This document shows, in pieces, positions 43,194 to 54,000 of a DNA stretch of 64,000 bases. The position numbers were made by a program, and so were the translations under genes. Source of the DNA: Promethearchaeota archaeon (GTDB lineage: Archaea; Asgardarchaeota; Lokiarchaeia; Sigyniarchaeales; SOKP01); NCBI GenBank assembly GCA_016840165.1, contig JAEOSU010000067.1, positions 1-64,000 of the forward strand, given 5' to 3'. Position 1 is the stretch's first letter. Every line of letters starts with the position of its first letter. The notes under the pieces were generated by a model. That model was not told the origin of the DNA. It made no database searches and saw only the letters and a list, made by a program, of their open reading frames with translations.

Positions 43194-44489
43194 ATGAAAA
43201 TAGATATTTCTAAAGAAGATTCAGAATTTTTGTATAATTTTGTTCATCGAATAATTACAGAAGTGGGACCAAGAATACCTTGTAGTTCTCAAGAAGCTAA
43301 AGCCGCTGAAATTATTGAAAAAGAGTTTAAAAAATCCTGTGATGAAGTTTTGATGGAAGATTTCACTTGTCATCCGAAAGCATTTTTAGGTTGGATTAAG
43401 CTGGATATGATTATGATTGTAATATCGATTCTTCTTTATTTCTTAAGTCAAGTATTTACAAATTATTATTGGTTGTTGATTATAGCTATATTTTCCTTTT
43501 TGTTTGTATTAATCCCTTTTTTGGTTATGTGGGAGGAATTTTTTAATTATAAAGAGTTTATAGATCCACTATTTCGTAAAAAAACCTCCAAAAATGTAAT
43601 TGGGAAATTTAAACCAAAAGGAGAGCTAAAAAAAATCATAATCTTTTCTAGCCATATGGATAGCGCTATTGAATTTAAATTGTTGAAACTTTTAGGTTGG
43701 AAATTTATACCCATTGCATTTGGGGGAATATTCATAATGTCAATGTGGTTAATTCTTTCATTTTCACATCTTTTAATTATTTTGATTGGTATAATTAGCT
43801 TAAAGGCAATTTTTTTTAATGTAATGATTTGGACTCTTATTATAGGAAGCCCATGTATTATAGGACTTTATTTTTTTGTACCACTGGGAGATAAGGGAAA
43901 TGTAGTACCTGGTGCTGTAGATAATCTAAGTAGTTGCTCAGTTGTTCAAGGGATAGGACGATATTTAAAAAAAAATAGGGACTTAATCCCAAATAATACT
44001 GAAATAAGATTAATAAGCTTTGGTTGTGAAGAAGCTGGTTTGAGAGGGGCATATCGGTATGTAGAAGCTCATTATGAAGAGTTAAAAAAATATGATGCAG
44101 TAGTTGTAAATATGGATGGTCTTGAGTCTCCTGATCATTTTCAAATAATCGAATTTGAACCTACTACGAGAACTTGGCATTCAGAGGAAGTTATTCAAAA
44201 CCTATTAAAGGCAGCAAAATTAGTTGAGGTTAAAACAAAACGATTTGGTGCAGGAAAATTAGAGAAAACAGTAGGGCGTTTAAGTGGGGGTTCCGATGCC
44301 GCAGCATTTTCAAAAGCAGGTATTAAAGCAGGATTTCTAAATTCCGCAGATTGGAGGACACGTTCAAAATATTATCATCAATCTACAGATACATTAGATA
44401 AAATCAAAACTGGAACATTAGAGTGCGCATTAAAAATTTGTATTGCTTTTCTAATGAATGAAAAAAATACTAATTATGAATTTTCATAA
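43194..44489 (+). CDS. M28 family metallopeptidase with membrane spans
   Basis: 431 aa. The zinc peptidase parts are SSHMDSAIEF (first ligand), VPGAVDNLSSC (bridging Asp), SFGCEEAGLRGAYRYV (catalytic Glu and ligand) and LSGGSDAAAFSKAGI. They are interrupted by two pairs of hydrophobic segments, at about residues 65-110 and 170-230, that insert into the peptidase domain. The active site would sit next to the membrane. M28 enzymes are aminopeptidases or carboxypeptidases. Its stop abuts the convergent deacylase gene. Confidence 0.8.
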   Translation: MKIDISKEDSEFLYNFVHRIITEVGPRIPCSSQEAKAAEIIEKEFKKSCDEVLMEDFTCHPKAFLGWIKLDMIMIVISILLYFLSQVFTNYYWLLIIAIFSFLFVLIPFLVMWEEFFNYKEFIDPLFRKKTSKNVIGKFKPKGELKKIIIFSSHMDSAIEFKLLKLLGWKFIPIAFGGIFIMSMWLILSFSHLLIILIGIISLKAIFFNVMIWTLIIGSPCIIGLYFFVPLGDKGNVVPGAVDNLSSCSVVQGIGRYLKKNRDLIPNNTEIRLISFGCEEAGLRGAYRYVEAHYEELKKYDAVVVNMDGLESPDHFQIIEFEPTTRTWHSEEVIQNLLKAAKLVEVKTKRFGAGKLEKTVGRLSGGSDAAAFSKAGIKAGFLNSADWRTRSKYYHQSTDTLDKIKTGTLECALKICIAFLMNEKNTNYEFS

Positions 44490-46124
44490 TCATGTTTTTC
44501 TTAAAGGCATTCCAGACAATGATCCTGTAAAATTTCCCTGATCATATGCAATCACTCCGTTTACGAAAACATATTCAACGCCTTCAGAATATAATCGAGG
44601 ATTTTCATACGTTGCTTTATCAATTATTTTATCTGCATCAAATATGGTGATATCCGCCCAATATCCTTCTTTAAGTAAGCCACGATCTTTTAATCCCAAT
44701 TTCTGTGCAGGAAATGAAGTCATTTTTTTAATTGCATCATGTAAAGTAATTAATTTTTTTTCACGGACATACTTTCCTAATACCTGAGTAAAAGTACCAT
44801 TACAGTAAGGATTTGGAAAAACCTCAGAATTTTCTGGTATTATTAACCCATCAGAGGCAATCATGGAAAGTGGATGCACAATTGTTACAATATTATCTTC
44901 AGCAGTTATCGAAAGGTATGTTGCGTTTACAGCACCATTTTGATCTATTAAAATTTCAATAATTGCTTCTCTTGGATCGATTTTTTTCTCTAATGAAATT
45001 TGGTATACATGTTTACCGTTATATTCTTTGCTTTTAGGAGCATTTATATATACCTTCACCCAATCTTTTTCTTCCTTGATATTCAAAAAACTGCCAGCGA
45101 TCACACTCATTTCTCGAAGTATCTTACTTTTTAAATCATTATCGTTTTTAGATTTTTTTAAAATATCTATCGCACGAGGAATGTCTACTCTTTCATTTGA
45201 TTGGTAAATCCAAGGCGGTACCATAGCAAACAAAAAAGTGTAATTTGATGCATGAGGAAATACATCAAAAGTTACATCTAAACCCTCTTCACGGGCTCTT
45301 TCGACAACTTTACAAGCTTTTCTGATATCTCCTGGCCAAAATCCAAAGGGTTTAAAATGAGAAATTTCTACGGGTATCCCTGTTCTAGCAATCTTAACGG
45401 CCTCTTTCGTAGCCCTTACTAATCCGCTTCCAAATCCGCGAAAGTGAGTAGTATAAATTCCATCATATTCACTAACAACTTTACAGAGCTCAATAATTTC
45501 ATCAGTTTTGGCAAAAGAGCCTGGGGGATAGTCTAAACCTGTTGACATGCCGAATGCCCCCTGTTCCATTTGTTCTCTTAGAATATCTTTCATTTTTTTC
45601 AATTCTTCAGAGTTTGGGGCTCTTTTGTCTAAACCAAGGGTTAAAATCCTTATCATCGAATGACCTACTAATGGAGCAATGTTAATGGGGATCCCTTTTT
45701 GCTTTAAATCGGCTAAATATCCACTTAATTTACGATATGTTTTATATTTATCTCCAGATGAAATGAGAGATCTAAACATATCATAAATTTCATCTCCAGC
45801 TCTCTTTGGATCGATTGGTGTCATTGAAAATCCACAATTCCCGACAACATGAGTAGTTACTCCTTGTGTCAATACATTCTCACCTCGACTTAAAAAAATT
45901 GTTTGATCTGAATGTGTGTGGATATCAATAAAACCAGGTGAAACAATTAAACCTGAAGCATCAATTACTACATCAATATCTTTTTTTCTAATGGTACGAG
46001 CAATTTCTTTAATTTTACCATTATCAATTAATAAATCTGCTTTAAACCAAGGATTTCCTGTTCCATCAATTATTTTTCCATTCTTGATTAAAAAAGAGTT
46101 TTTATTAGAGTTTTGTCCTTTCAT
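44490..46124 (-). CDS. N-acyl-D-amino-acid deacylase family amidohydrolase
   Basis: 544 aa. The amidohydrolase signature includes IKNGKIIDGTGNPWFKADLL, SPGFIDIHTHSDQ (metal-binding HxH), TQGVTTHVVGNCGFS, GMSTGLDYPPGSF and the C-terminal EGYWADITIFDAD. This pattern is that of D-aminoacylase/dihydroorotase-like enzymes that remove acyl groups from N-acyl-D-amino acids. The length is typical. Such enzymes may scavenge D-amino acids or peptides; the M28 peptidase next door fits peptide use. Confidence 0.87.
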   Translation of the reverse strand: MKGQNSNKNSFLIKNGKIIDGTGNPWFKADLLIDNGKIKEIARTIRKKDIDVVIDASGLIVSPGFIDIHTHSDQTIFLSRGENVLTQGVTTHVVGNCGFSMTPIDPKRAGDEIYDMFRSLISSGDKYKTYRKLSGYLADLKQKGIPINIAPLVGHSMIRILTLGLDKRAPNSEELKKMKDILREQMEQGAFGMSTGLDYPPGSFAKTDEIIELCKVVSEYDGIYTTHFRGFGSGLVRATKEAVKIARTGIPVEISHFKPFGFWPGDIRKACKVVERAREEGLDVTFDVFPHASNYTFLFAMVPPWIYQSNERVDIPRAIDILKKSKNDNDLKSKILREMSVIAGSFLNIKEEKDWVKVYINAPKSKEYNGKHVYQISLEKKIDPREAIIEILIDQNGAVNATYLSITAEDNIVTIVHPLSMIASDGLIIPENSEVFPNPYCNGTFTQVLGKYVREKKLITLHDAIKKMTSFPAQKLGLKDRGLLKEGYWADITIFDADKIIDKATYENPRLYSEGVEYVFVNGVIAYDQGNFTGSLSGMPLRKT

Positions 46125-46300
46125 AAAAATCAGAATTTTTTATTTTTTTATTAAAAGTGATCTTTATTTTTGGGGATATAAATATTGAATTATTTATATA
46201 CTCTTGAAATCTTTACTGAAAATCCTACCTTTTTTATTTCGAAAATATAAAGAATTAATAGATTGAACAAAAAAAATAGAATTTATTATTATATTTTCTA

Positions 46301-48886
46301 CTATTGTTTTTTAACAACTAGTTTTGTTAAAGCTATGATAAGAATCATTGGTATAACACCAAGACCAAATATCAGAAATAAAGCTAAATCTAGATAGCTT
46401 CCAATCGATAAAATGAAAGGAATTAGAAATAGTTGTCCAACAGAATCGAGTAAATAATGAGCTATTATACATGGTAGTAAACTTTTTGTTTTAATATAAA
46501 TATAAGCAAAAGTAATCCCAATACAACTAGCATAAATTGTTTGCATAAGAGTTAAGAATAAATCTGCTCCCAGTATTAAATTAGTTAAATGGAATAATCC
46601 AAATAATACACCATTTAAGATTATTGATGTCTTATGTGAATATTTCTTTAATTGCAAATTTAAAATTACTCCTCTAAATGCTATCTCTTCCCATATTCCA
46701 GGTATTAATGCGATAATCAATATAAACCAACCTAAGCCTGTATAAATGCTTGGATTCCCAAATAGAATATTCCAATCAAGGAACCATGTTCCAAAAATAT
46801 TTCCAATCAAAAGTATCGAGATACCTAATATTATGATACTACTAACTCCAAGAAATATATTACGCCAGAGAGGTCTAAACGTACTTAATCCAATAGTTAG
46901 AGAAAATTCTCTAAAAGATTCTTTCTTAGGTAGCTTTAATCCAAGAGGTACCGCTACAAACCATAAAAGGGCAAATAAGCTAAAAGTTAAAAAAAATTCA
47001 ACAAACAACAATACAAGAAAAGGTAGATTTAATATAATTGGTAATAAGAGTAATTCTATTGGTATCACCAAAAGCCCGAAAATTAGATACAGAACCATTA
47101 GGATTCCAGAACCAATATTAACATGTTCTCGTAGTAATCCTCCAGTTACATAATTGTGCATTTTTTCAACATTAGGAAACATTCTAGTGAATACAAATAT
47201 TAAACTTAAAACTCCAATAATCCCTATAAACCCTAAAACAATTAATGCAGTAATTATACCAGAAATATAAAACAAGAGATTACCAGTTATTGAAATTGTT
47301 GCATATAATAAAAATAAAGATACGAGCATAAGTGCCCATTTACCAACTTTATGTTCTTTATTTAATTCCTCTATGATATATTTGTATTTCACCTTCCCAA
47401 AGAGTCGAATCTTCACCTCAAACATGAATAACAATAAAGTCCAAGCAATTGGTAAACTGACTAAGAATAATAATAGTATAATTATCGAATTAGTTAATAT
47501 TGTAAGCACTATTGATGACAGAATAATTGATATTCCTTGAATTGATAACATTAGTATGATTTTAGCTTTAGCTTGTTCACGAGGGATAATAGGTAACGAT
47601 GCTATTGTGGATGAGCCTGATTCTTCAATATTTAAGAAACCTACAATTAACATTGGAGGAATAAATAAATACACTGCTAACACAATAGACCATAGGATTA
47701 AAATAGCCTCTACCGATGTTCCTGCCATGTTAATTGGTACTTGCATAGTTAAAATTAGTATTAAAGGATAAAAAATAGGGAAGAAAATAAACATAAAGGA
47801 CTGTAAATCACGTGTCGTTGATACTAAATCTTTCCTTAAGTATGCCTTTATAGGTGATTTAGGAACTATTTCCACTTCAATCTCTCTTTTCTCTACTTCT
47901 TCTACTTTTATCTCGGTAGAAATCGTGCTACGTAAAGCTCGTTGAGCAGTCCTAAAGAGAAACAATGTTATTAGTATGAATAAGGCAAACCCTATGATTG
48001 TACTTCCTATTATTCCTAAGGGAACTCGATTTGGCATACTACTTAATGATATGAGATATCCTGGAGCGAACGGGTATGGGATTAAGCTAAAAATAATATT
48101 CATCATATCAGAAGGCTCATTAGTAGCGAAAGTAGCTAGAAGTGTATCAACAGAATTAAATCCCCAAGTAATTATGAATCCAGATGAAAATGCGATTACA
48201 AAATAGCTTATCATCGTTATCATTCTAACAATATTCACTTTCTTTGATTTTCCTTTCGATTCTGAGAAAATATAGCTCATTTTTTCTCCTAAGATAACAA
48301 GTAAGCTAAAGCAAAAGACCACATTTAGAAACGAAACTAAGAGCGTGGTTATAAAAATTAAGAAATTCTGGGTTCCGATGAACATTATAATAGGAGATGC
48401 GAAGATTAATACAATGAGCGGGATATCAAGATTGCGAAAAATAGTCATAAATCCAATTTTTCTCAAATCTTTTTTAGAGAAGGGAAGTGTTTGTAACCAT
48501 TTGAAAGAATTTCCCGACATGAAAGAACTGGTTGAAACCATACCAAACATTATCATATATAGAAGTGTTATTGCAAAGAATATTCCAAAAATGAAACTGG
48601 ATACAAAAGCAATGGTATTTGGCGTATATACATGTTCAGGATTAAGTGTAATTTGGAAATACATGACTAATGGGAGAAGGGGAAAAAATGTAAATAGAAA
48701 TGAAAACACAATCTTTAACGCTAAAAATTGATGTTTAATATAATTCTTATTTCTCTTGAATTTTTCAATTAACCTTGCCTGATGAGCACCTGCACTTGCA
48801 ATTTGACCCTCCATCAGAATTTCATAGCAGGTAAATTTACTTATGCTGTAGTATTTTAACTTTTCTTCTTCCATATTCAATTTCAC
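46301..48886 (-). CDS. ABC-2 type permease fused to CPBP intramembrane protease
   Basis: 861 aa with about 17 or more hydrophobic segments. The N-terminal 550 residues form an ABC-2-like export permease. The C-terminal 200 residues form a CPBP protease with WEEIAFRGVIL (EExxxR), GVLFGLFHLTN and IIAHYLLDSVGQ, all motifs intact. The start codon overlaps the stop of the ATPase gene by one base, so the two are translationally coupled. The fusion suggests that a substrate, perhaps a peptide or prenylated protein, is cleaved in the membrane and exported by the same complex. That is inference. Confidence 0.82.
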   Translation of the reverse strand: MKLNMEEEKLKYYSISKFTCYEILMEGQIASAGAHQARLIEKFKRNKNYIKHQFLALKIVFSFLFTFFPLLPLVMYFQITLNPEHVYTPNTIAFVSSFIFGIFFAITLLYMIMFGMVSTSSFMSGNSFKWLQTLPFSKKDLRKIGFMTIFRNLDIPLIVLIFASPIIMFIGTQNFLIFITTLLVSFLNVVFCFSLLVILGEKMSYIFSESKGKSKKVNIVRMITMISYFVIAFSSGFIITWGFNSVDTLLATFATNEPSDMMNIIFSLIPYPFAPGYLISLSSMPNRVPLGIIGSTIIGFALFILITLFLFRTAQRALRSTISTEIKVEEVEKREIEVEIVPKSPIKAYLRKDLVSTTRDLQSFMFIFFPIFYPLILILTMQVPINMAGTSVEAILILWSIVLAVYLFIPPMLIVGFLNIEESGSSTIASLPIIPREQAKAKIILMLSIQGISIILSSIVLTILTNSIIILLLFLVSLPIAWTLLLFMFEVKIRLFGKVKYKYIIEELNKEHKVGKWALMLVSLFLLYATISITGNLLFYISGIITALIVLGFIGIIGVLSLIFVFTRMFPNVEKMHNYVTGGLLREHVNIGSGILMVLYLIFGLLVIPIELLLLPIILNLPFLVLLFVEFFLTFSLFALLWFVAVPLGLKLPKKESFREFSLTIGLSTFRPLWRNIFLGVSSIIILGISILLIGNIFGTWFLDWNILFGNPSIYTGLGWFILIIALIPGIWEEIAFRGVILNLQLKKYSHKTSIILNGVLFGLFHLTNLILGADLFLTLMQTIYASCIGITFAYIYIKTKSLLPCIIAHYLLDSVGQLFLIPFILSIGSYLDLALFLIFGLGVIPMILIIALTKLVVKKQ

Positions 48887-49683
48887 TATTGATTTTTCTT
48901 TCTAAATGAAGCTCTTAGTCTTTTTACAATTTCAATTACTGATGTATCTTGTTCAGTTAAACGTAAAAATACATCTTCTAAGCTTGCGCCTACTTTATTT
49001 GCCTTTTGACGGAGTTCTTCAATAGTACCAATCCCAACAATTTTACCCTTATTTATAATTGCTATACGGTCGCATAAATCTTGAGCAATCTCCATTATAT
49101 GGGTAGAAAATAAGACAGATCCTCCATTTTCTATATGTAAATCTAGTATTTCTTTCATTACTTTGACTGATTTGGCATCAAGCCCTGCAATTGGCTCATC
49201 TAAAATTAATAAATCGGGATCATGTAGAATAGCTGCAATGATCTGAAGTTTTTGTTTGTTACCATGAGATAATGTTGCTATTAATTGGTCATAATATTCA
49301 AGTGCATCAAAACTTTCTAAATATTCTCGTACTCGTTCTGTAGTAGTAGTTTCATCTAATCTTCTAATTGATGCTATAAAGTTAAATAAATCTTTAGGTG
49401 TAAGCGACTTGAATATTAAGGGTTCTTCTGACACATAGCCTATTCTTTTTTTTATTTTGACTTCCTCTCGTTCAGGATTTAACCCAAAAATACTCATTTC
49501 TCCTTCATTTGGTTCAAGTAAGCCGAGAAGAAGCTTAATAGTTGTTGTTTTCCCCGCTCCGTTCGGACCAAGGAGTCCAAATACTTCTCCTTTATGTACA
49601 TTAAAAGAAATGCCATTAACGGCTTTCACTTCTCCAAAAAACTTCTTTAAATTTTGAACAATAATGATTTCATTATTAATCAT
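48886..49683 (-). CDS. ABC transporter ATP-binding protein
   Basis: 265 aa with all ABC motifs: Walker A GPNGAGKTTTIK, Q-loop region GYVSEEPLIF, signature LSHGNKQKLQIIAAI (LSHGN instead of LSGGQ), Walker B LLILDEPIAGLD and H-loop STHIMEIA. The C-terminal tail (GASLEDVFLRLTEQD) is the type found in ABC-2 exporters. It drives the permease encoded directly downstream. Confidence 0.9.
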   Translation of the reverse strand: MINNEIIIVQNLKKFFGEVKAVNGISFNVHKGEVFGLLGPNGAGKTTTIKLLLGLLEPNEGEMSIFGLNPEREEVKIKKRIGYVSEEPLIFKSLTPKDLFNFIASIRRLDETTTTERVREYLESFDALEYYDQLIATLSHGNKQKLQIIAAILHDPDLLILDEPIAGLDAKSVKVMKEILDLHIENGGSVLFSTHIMEIAQDLCDRIAIINKGKIVGIGTIEELRQKANKVGASLEDVFLRLTEQDTSVIEIVKRLRASFRKKNQ

Positions 49684-49729
49684 TTCAAATCAACTTTGAT
49701 ATATTTCTATATATATTTACATATAATAT

Positions 49730-49975
49730 TCATAATTCATAATTCTTCCTAATTAATTCTAAAAAAATTAACCTTATGATAGTTTCTACTTCGTTGACTA
49801 TCAAGAATCTCTGTATAATACTGAATCTTAGACCAAAGATGTTATGATGATATGTGTATAAGGTCGCTTTACGGTAAATCTCCATTTTTTTAAACGGAAA
49901 AATGTCCTTAGATGCGTTAAATGGAACTTCACCATTATCCTTACAATACCCTCTATAAAATTTCCTCGATATCAA
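49730..49975 (-). other. Doubtful ORF in a 420-base intergenic stretch
   Basis: The gap 49684-50105 has no convincing gene. The minus strand holds an 81-codon frame with a TTG start, whose first 60 residues (for example KDNGEVPFNASKDIFPFKK) look more protein-like than chance, while the end is poor. It could be a small gene, a decayed coding remnant or noise. Confidence 0.2.
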
Positions 49976-50105
49976 TTATAGTTTAGATTCTTGTCTTCGA
50001 AATTCTACAAACTCTACAAATTAATAAGTCACCTATACATAATGAAATATATAGGGGAATTTTCTTTAAAATACTATAAGAGAACTATATTAAAAAATAA
50101 TCGCT

Positions 50106-50972
50106 ATGGCAAGAATGAGTGTTGAGATATTAGATGATGATGAAGAGGCTGATATAGCGGGATTTATGCTGGAGGCGTGCGGGATAGATTCTCCCGATTT
50201 TTATCGCAATGAAAGAATCCTCACGAGAGAGAACTTCGAGAAAAATTATGATGTTCTCGAGAGAATGGTACAAGTCCGGCACTTTATTAGAGCACCGTAT
50301 TTTGTAATTGGTTATTTTGCACTATTAACTGGTGCTAAAATATCTGAAGAACTGCGACAAGATATACTTGAGGCTGCGAAGTGGGAGCATGAGGAAGGAT
50401 ACTGGGAGGATGAGGGGTTTGCCCTCAAAAGACGGATATATCTCGAAGACTTTCAAGAAAAGATTCAAATCCATAAAGCAGGACAAAAATTACACGCAGC
50501 AAGCTTCAAGTATTCAGAGAAGGGTTTTATGGATTCAAAAGTGGTTGTTGGGATTAATCAATTTAAAAATTATTGCGATTATGGGAAAATTCAGGATATA
50601 AAGCATGTAAATTTAGATGGATGGGGGCTAATTTCAATTCCACAAGAAGTCTTTGAGCTTACTAATTTAAAATCACTAAGTCTTGAGTTCAATGAATTGA
50701 CAGAAATTCCAGATGAAATTTCAAATTTAGTCTCATTAAAACATCTACATTTAGATTATAACTCACTTGAAACGCTGCCGGAGTCAATAGGAAAGCTATT
50801 GTCATTAAAAAGCTTTTCCATAATCCATAATAATATTGCACATCTTCCTGAATCAATAAAATACTTAAACAATTTAAAATATGTTTACGTTAGGGGGACT
50901 AAAATAAATCAGGTTCCTGAGTTTCTAAATAATGCCGAGTTAGATAAGTTAAATAAAACAATCTACTTGTAA
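50106..50972 (+). CDS. Leucine-rich repeat protein
   Basis: 288 aa. The N-terminal 155 residues are acidic and helical with no known motif. Residues about 168-278 carry five 23-residue leucine-rich repeats of the plant-/bacterial-type pattern (LTNLKSLSLEFNELTEIP, LVSLKHLHLDYNSLETLP). LRRs form a curved protein-binding surface. No signal peptide is present, so it acts in the cytoplasm. It converges on the giant nuclease-tailed gene with 72 bases between stops. It could bind that protein, but this is speculation. Confidence 0.83.
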   Translation: MARMSVEILDDDEEADIAGFMLEACGIDSPDFYRNERILTRENFEKNYDVLERMVQVRHFIRAPYFVIGYFALLTGAKISEELRQDILEAAKWEHEEGYWEDEGFALKRRIYLEDFQEKIQIHKAGQKLHAASFKYSEKGFMDSKVVVGINQFKNYCDYGKIQDIKHVNLDGWGLISIPQEVFELTNLKSLSLEFNELTEIPDEISNLVSLKHLHLDYNSLETLPESIGKLLSLKSFSIIHNNIAHLPESIKYLNNLKYVYVRGTKINQVPEFLNNAELDKLNKTIYL

Positions 50973-51044
50973 TTAAATAAAAAGAACTATCTACTTATGT
51001 CAAAATAAAAAGTTAAATAAAAAAAATAGTTAAATCTCCACTTA

Positions 51045-54000
51045 CTATACACTTACTACAATTTGTAAACGACCGAAATAATAATCTGAATATATATCCT
51101 TAGCAATATCAAAGTCATAACCGAGCAGATCAACAAATAAATTCTTTAATTCCCATGCTGACAAGGAGTTGAGCCGATCAGACAAGCCAAGATGTTGGAG
51201 AAATTCATACTTATTGTCAAAATTCTTAATAACAAAAGTAGCATAAAATCTTAACAACGGAATAATATCCTTTCTTTGCCAATGTTCGTAGAGCGACTCC
51301 CGCTTCCTAAACCAGGTATAGTATGATTGAACTGAAATTCCTAGATCTTTCAAATATTTCTCGAATTCTTGAGGAACTAAATTTTTATCGAAATCGAATT
51401 CCCTGAAGTATTTAGCGGTCAGAAAACCCTTTAGATATTCATTCCCCATTGGGAAATATTCAGAACTAAGAGTCCGCATTACTCGATTAGGATCCATACC
51501 TCTAAAATTAGAAGCTAATTCATCAAACTCAAATATACCATCATCCATTAATTCAAACATCCTCTTTCCAGGATAATACACACGAGCTGCTACAGTACTC
51601 ATACCTACGGCTCTCCATAGTACTCTCGTTAAAACGCCTGGACTTTTCGCTTGAGAAATTCCTATATAATCTCCAATTTCATGACCAATAAATCCGTGTG
51701 AAAAAAGGAAGGTAATTTTACCATCCAAATCTCTTTGACTATAACCAGTAGTCTCATATTTCGCGGTTCTTCCTGTCAGACCTCCCTTAACATTATACAA
51801 GTCTTCTCCCAATCTCCGAAACTCCTCAATCCACCAATCCTCCAAAACTTTTATTAGATAAGTGTCTGATTTAAAATTTCTCCCAAGCAATTGGATTTCG
51901 ACGATTTCAAGCTCCATTGATTCCCTAATTGCATCCATGCCCGCTTGACCTCTTCCTGCACTATCATAAATGTTTCTTATATCTAAATAAAATTCATTAT
52001 ATTTCTTCTTTAATTCTACCTTCCTAGTACTTAGTGCTGTGTCGAGCTCCTCTTCAAACCTTACAGACATTGAAGAAAAAGGACGACAATAAGGTGTACC
52101 CTTAACACGTTGAGTCCTACCAACATAGAACTTTCCCGTTTCTTTATTCTTCCATTTATAAATCATCCCGAACACATAATCATCACCTAATCTCTGCCCC
52201 TTCCATACATTTAACAAAAAGCGTTGGGTATGCTGCGGGTTCCCTCCACATTCATGAGAGATAATTCTCTTAGCTCTTGGGGGAATTATTGATTCCCCTG
52301 TCACCAGATCGCTCTGTGGTTTATGAGGAGGCCCTCTCCCGCCCATATAGAAACTTGCAACATCAGCAATTACCCTTTCTAATTGTGTCCAATCTTCATC
52401 CTTATTAAATTTGTCTTGAAGTATAGCCATAACCTCCCAATTCATCTGTTCATTAATAATAATATCTAATCCATGATATCTCGTAGACTTAAGAACCTCT
52501 CTTGCTTCTAAGATTAACTCAGACCGGTAGATAATTTGGTCGAGCACCTTTTCAGGCTTGTTCTGGTCATAATTGGGATCAAATAATTTCGCATGAATAT
52601 AATTTATCCGATCTTTATCATATTCTGGGAATAATCCTTCAAAATTGTCTACATGAACAATATCTGTTTTAACTATATCATCCGAAACTTTTTGTTCTAC
52701 TAGAACATTTTCTTCACTGGCCTCCTCTTTATAAAATTGCATTTGGAATGATTGAATATCATACCCAATACTTTCAGCATTCTTACCTAAAACAATTTCT
52801 TTAAACTTGTTGAATAAATCAACTTTTTGTTCAGTCTTAGGATCAGAATTAATGCTAGGGAATGAAATTGTTAGAGGTGGATTGTCAATCTCGATATCTT
52901 GCTTACCTCTAAAGAGGTCTCTTAATGATTCCCCATCGATTTCCGCTGGTTTCTTCGCTTGTTCTTGTAGCATGTTGGATAACACTGTGCTATCAAGAAC
53001 GTCTTGTTGGTCTTTGAACATATTCTGGATATCAGCTTTCCTATTTGCTTGTTGAATTGATTTTCGTTTCCCATATGCTTGGGGAGCGACAGCAACAGTG
53101 CTCTTAATCATCTTATTAAGCCCCATTAATGCGAAAAAGTCAAACGAGCCGAAAAAGATACCAGGCATTATCATGAGAAGTCCCTTGAAAAATCCAGATT
53201 TTATCAACCGCTCCATGGTGGTCATACTGTCTAATCTCTTTTGCTCTGCTTCACGTTGCTGCTGTAAGTCTTGCTGTATTCTCTGCCTCAAATCGATATA
53301 TGCACTCGGATCTCCTGCTTTCAAGGCTCTTACAGTCGCAATGCCTTGTTTAAGCTCAGAAAATCCACCTAATGCCAATTCTCCTAATGCACCTTTAACC
53401 TCCCTATAGGATGTTCCTAATGACGATAGCCAAAATCCTGCATCTTCAGAAAGTCCAGCAAGATCGGCAATGTTCTCAGCAAATGCTTCAATAAAGCCAT
53501 CTTTAATAATCTCCTCAAATACCTCTTGAATGGGACTTGTGACCAACTGGAGAACGGATTTTCCTATCAATGCTTTTACTGAATGAACCCCAGCTTGTGC
53601 CATCATACCGCTAGTGCTCATTATTGTCCATGAACCAAGTAATATCAAGGGAGCACTTATAAGCGTTGACCAGAAGGTCATTGTCTCTGTATATGCAATT
53701 TCTGAGATCATTTGGGCGGTAGTTTCCGCATATGTGTATTGATTGAAATAGTCCATTATGGTATAATAGGTAGCTTGAGCTAACGCTAATTTGTAATTCT
53801 CAGCCTTTGTATCATTAACAAACACATCAAACACGATGTGCACGTTATAGTACACGGAAGTTTGCGCATCAGTCTGCTGTAAGGCGTTATAGAACGAGGA
53901 ATATTGATTAATAATGATGGTCTCAAGTGGTATTGTGAAGTACAAATTACCACTATCAATTGCAAACTGTGCCTCATCGACAACCAGATCTTGAGCAAGA

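Noticed and set aside
49730-49975. Degenerate transposase in the 49.7-50.1 kb gap
   Set aside because: The 81-residue translation has no DDE or other transposase motif and no flanking repeats. It is listed only as a doubtful ORF.
51640-52170. Group I intron or intein around the GIY-YIG region
   Set aside because: The reading frame of the giant gene is unbroken, and no intein splice motifs or intron core were seen. The nuclease domain is part of the protein's C-terminus.
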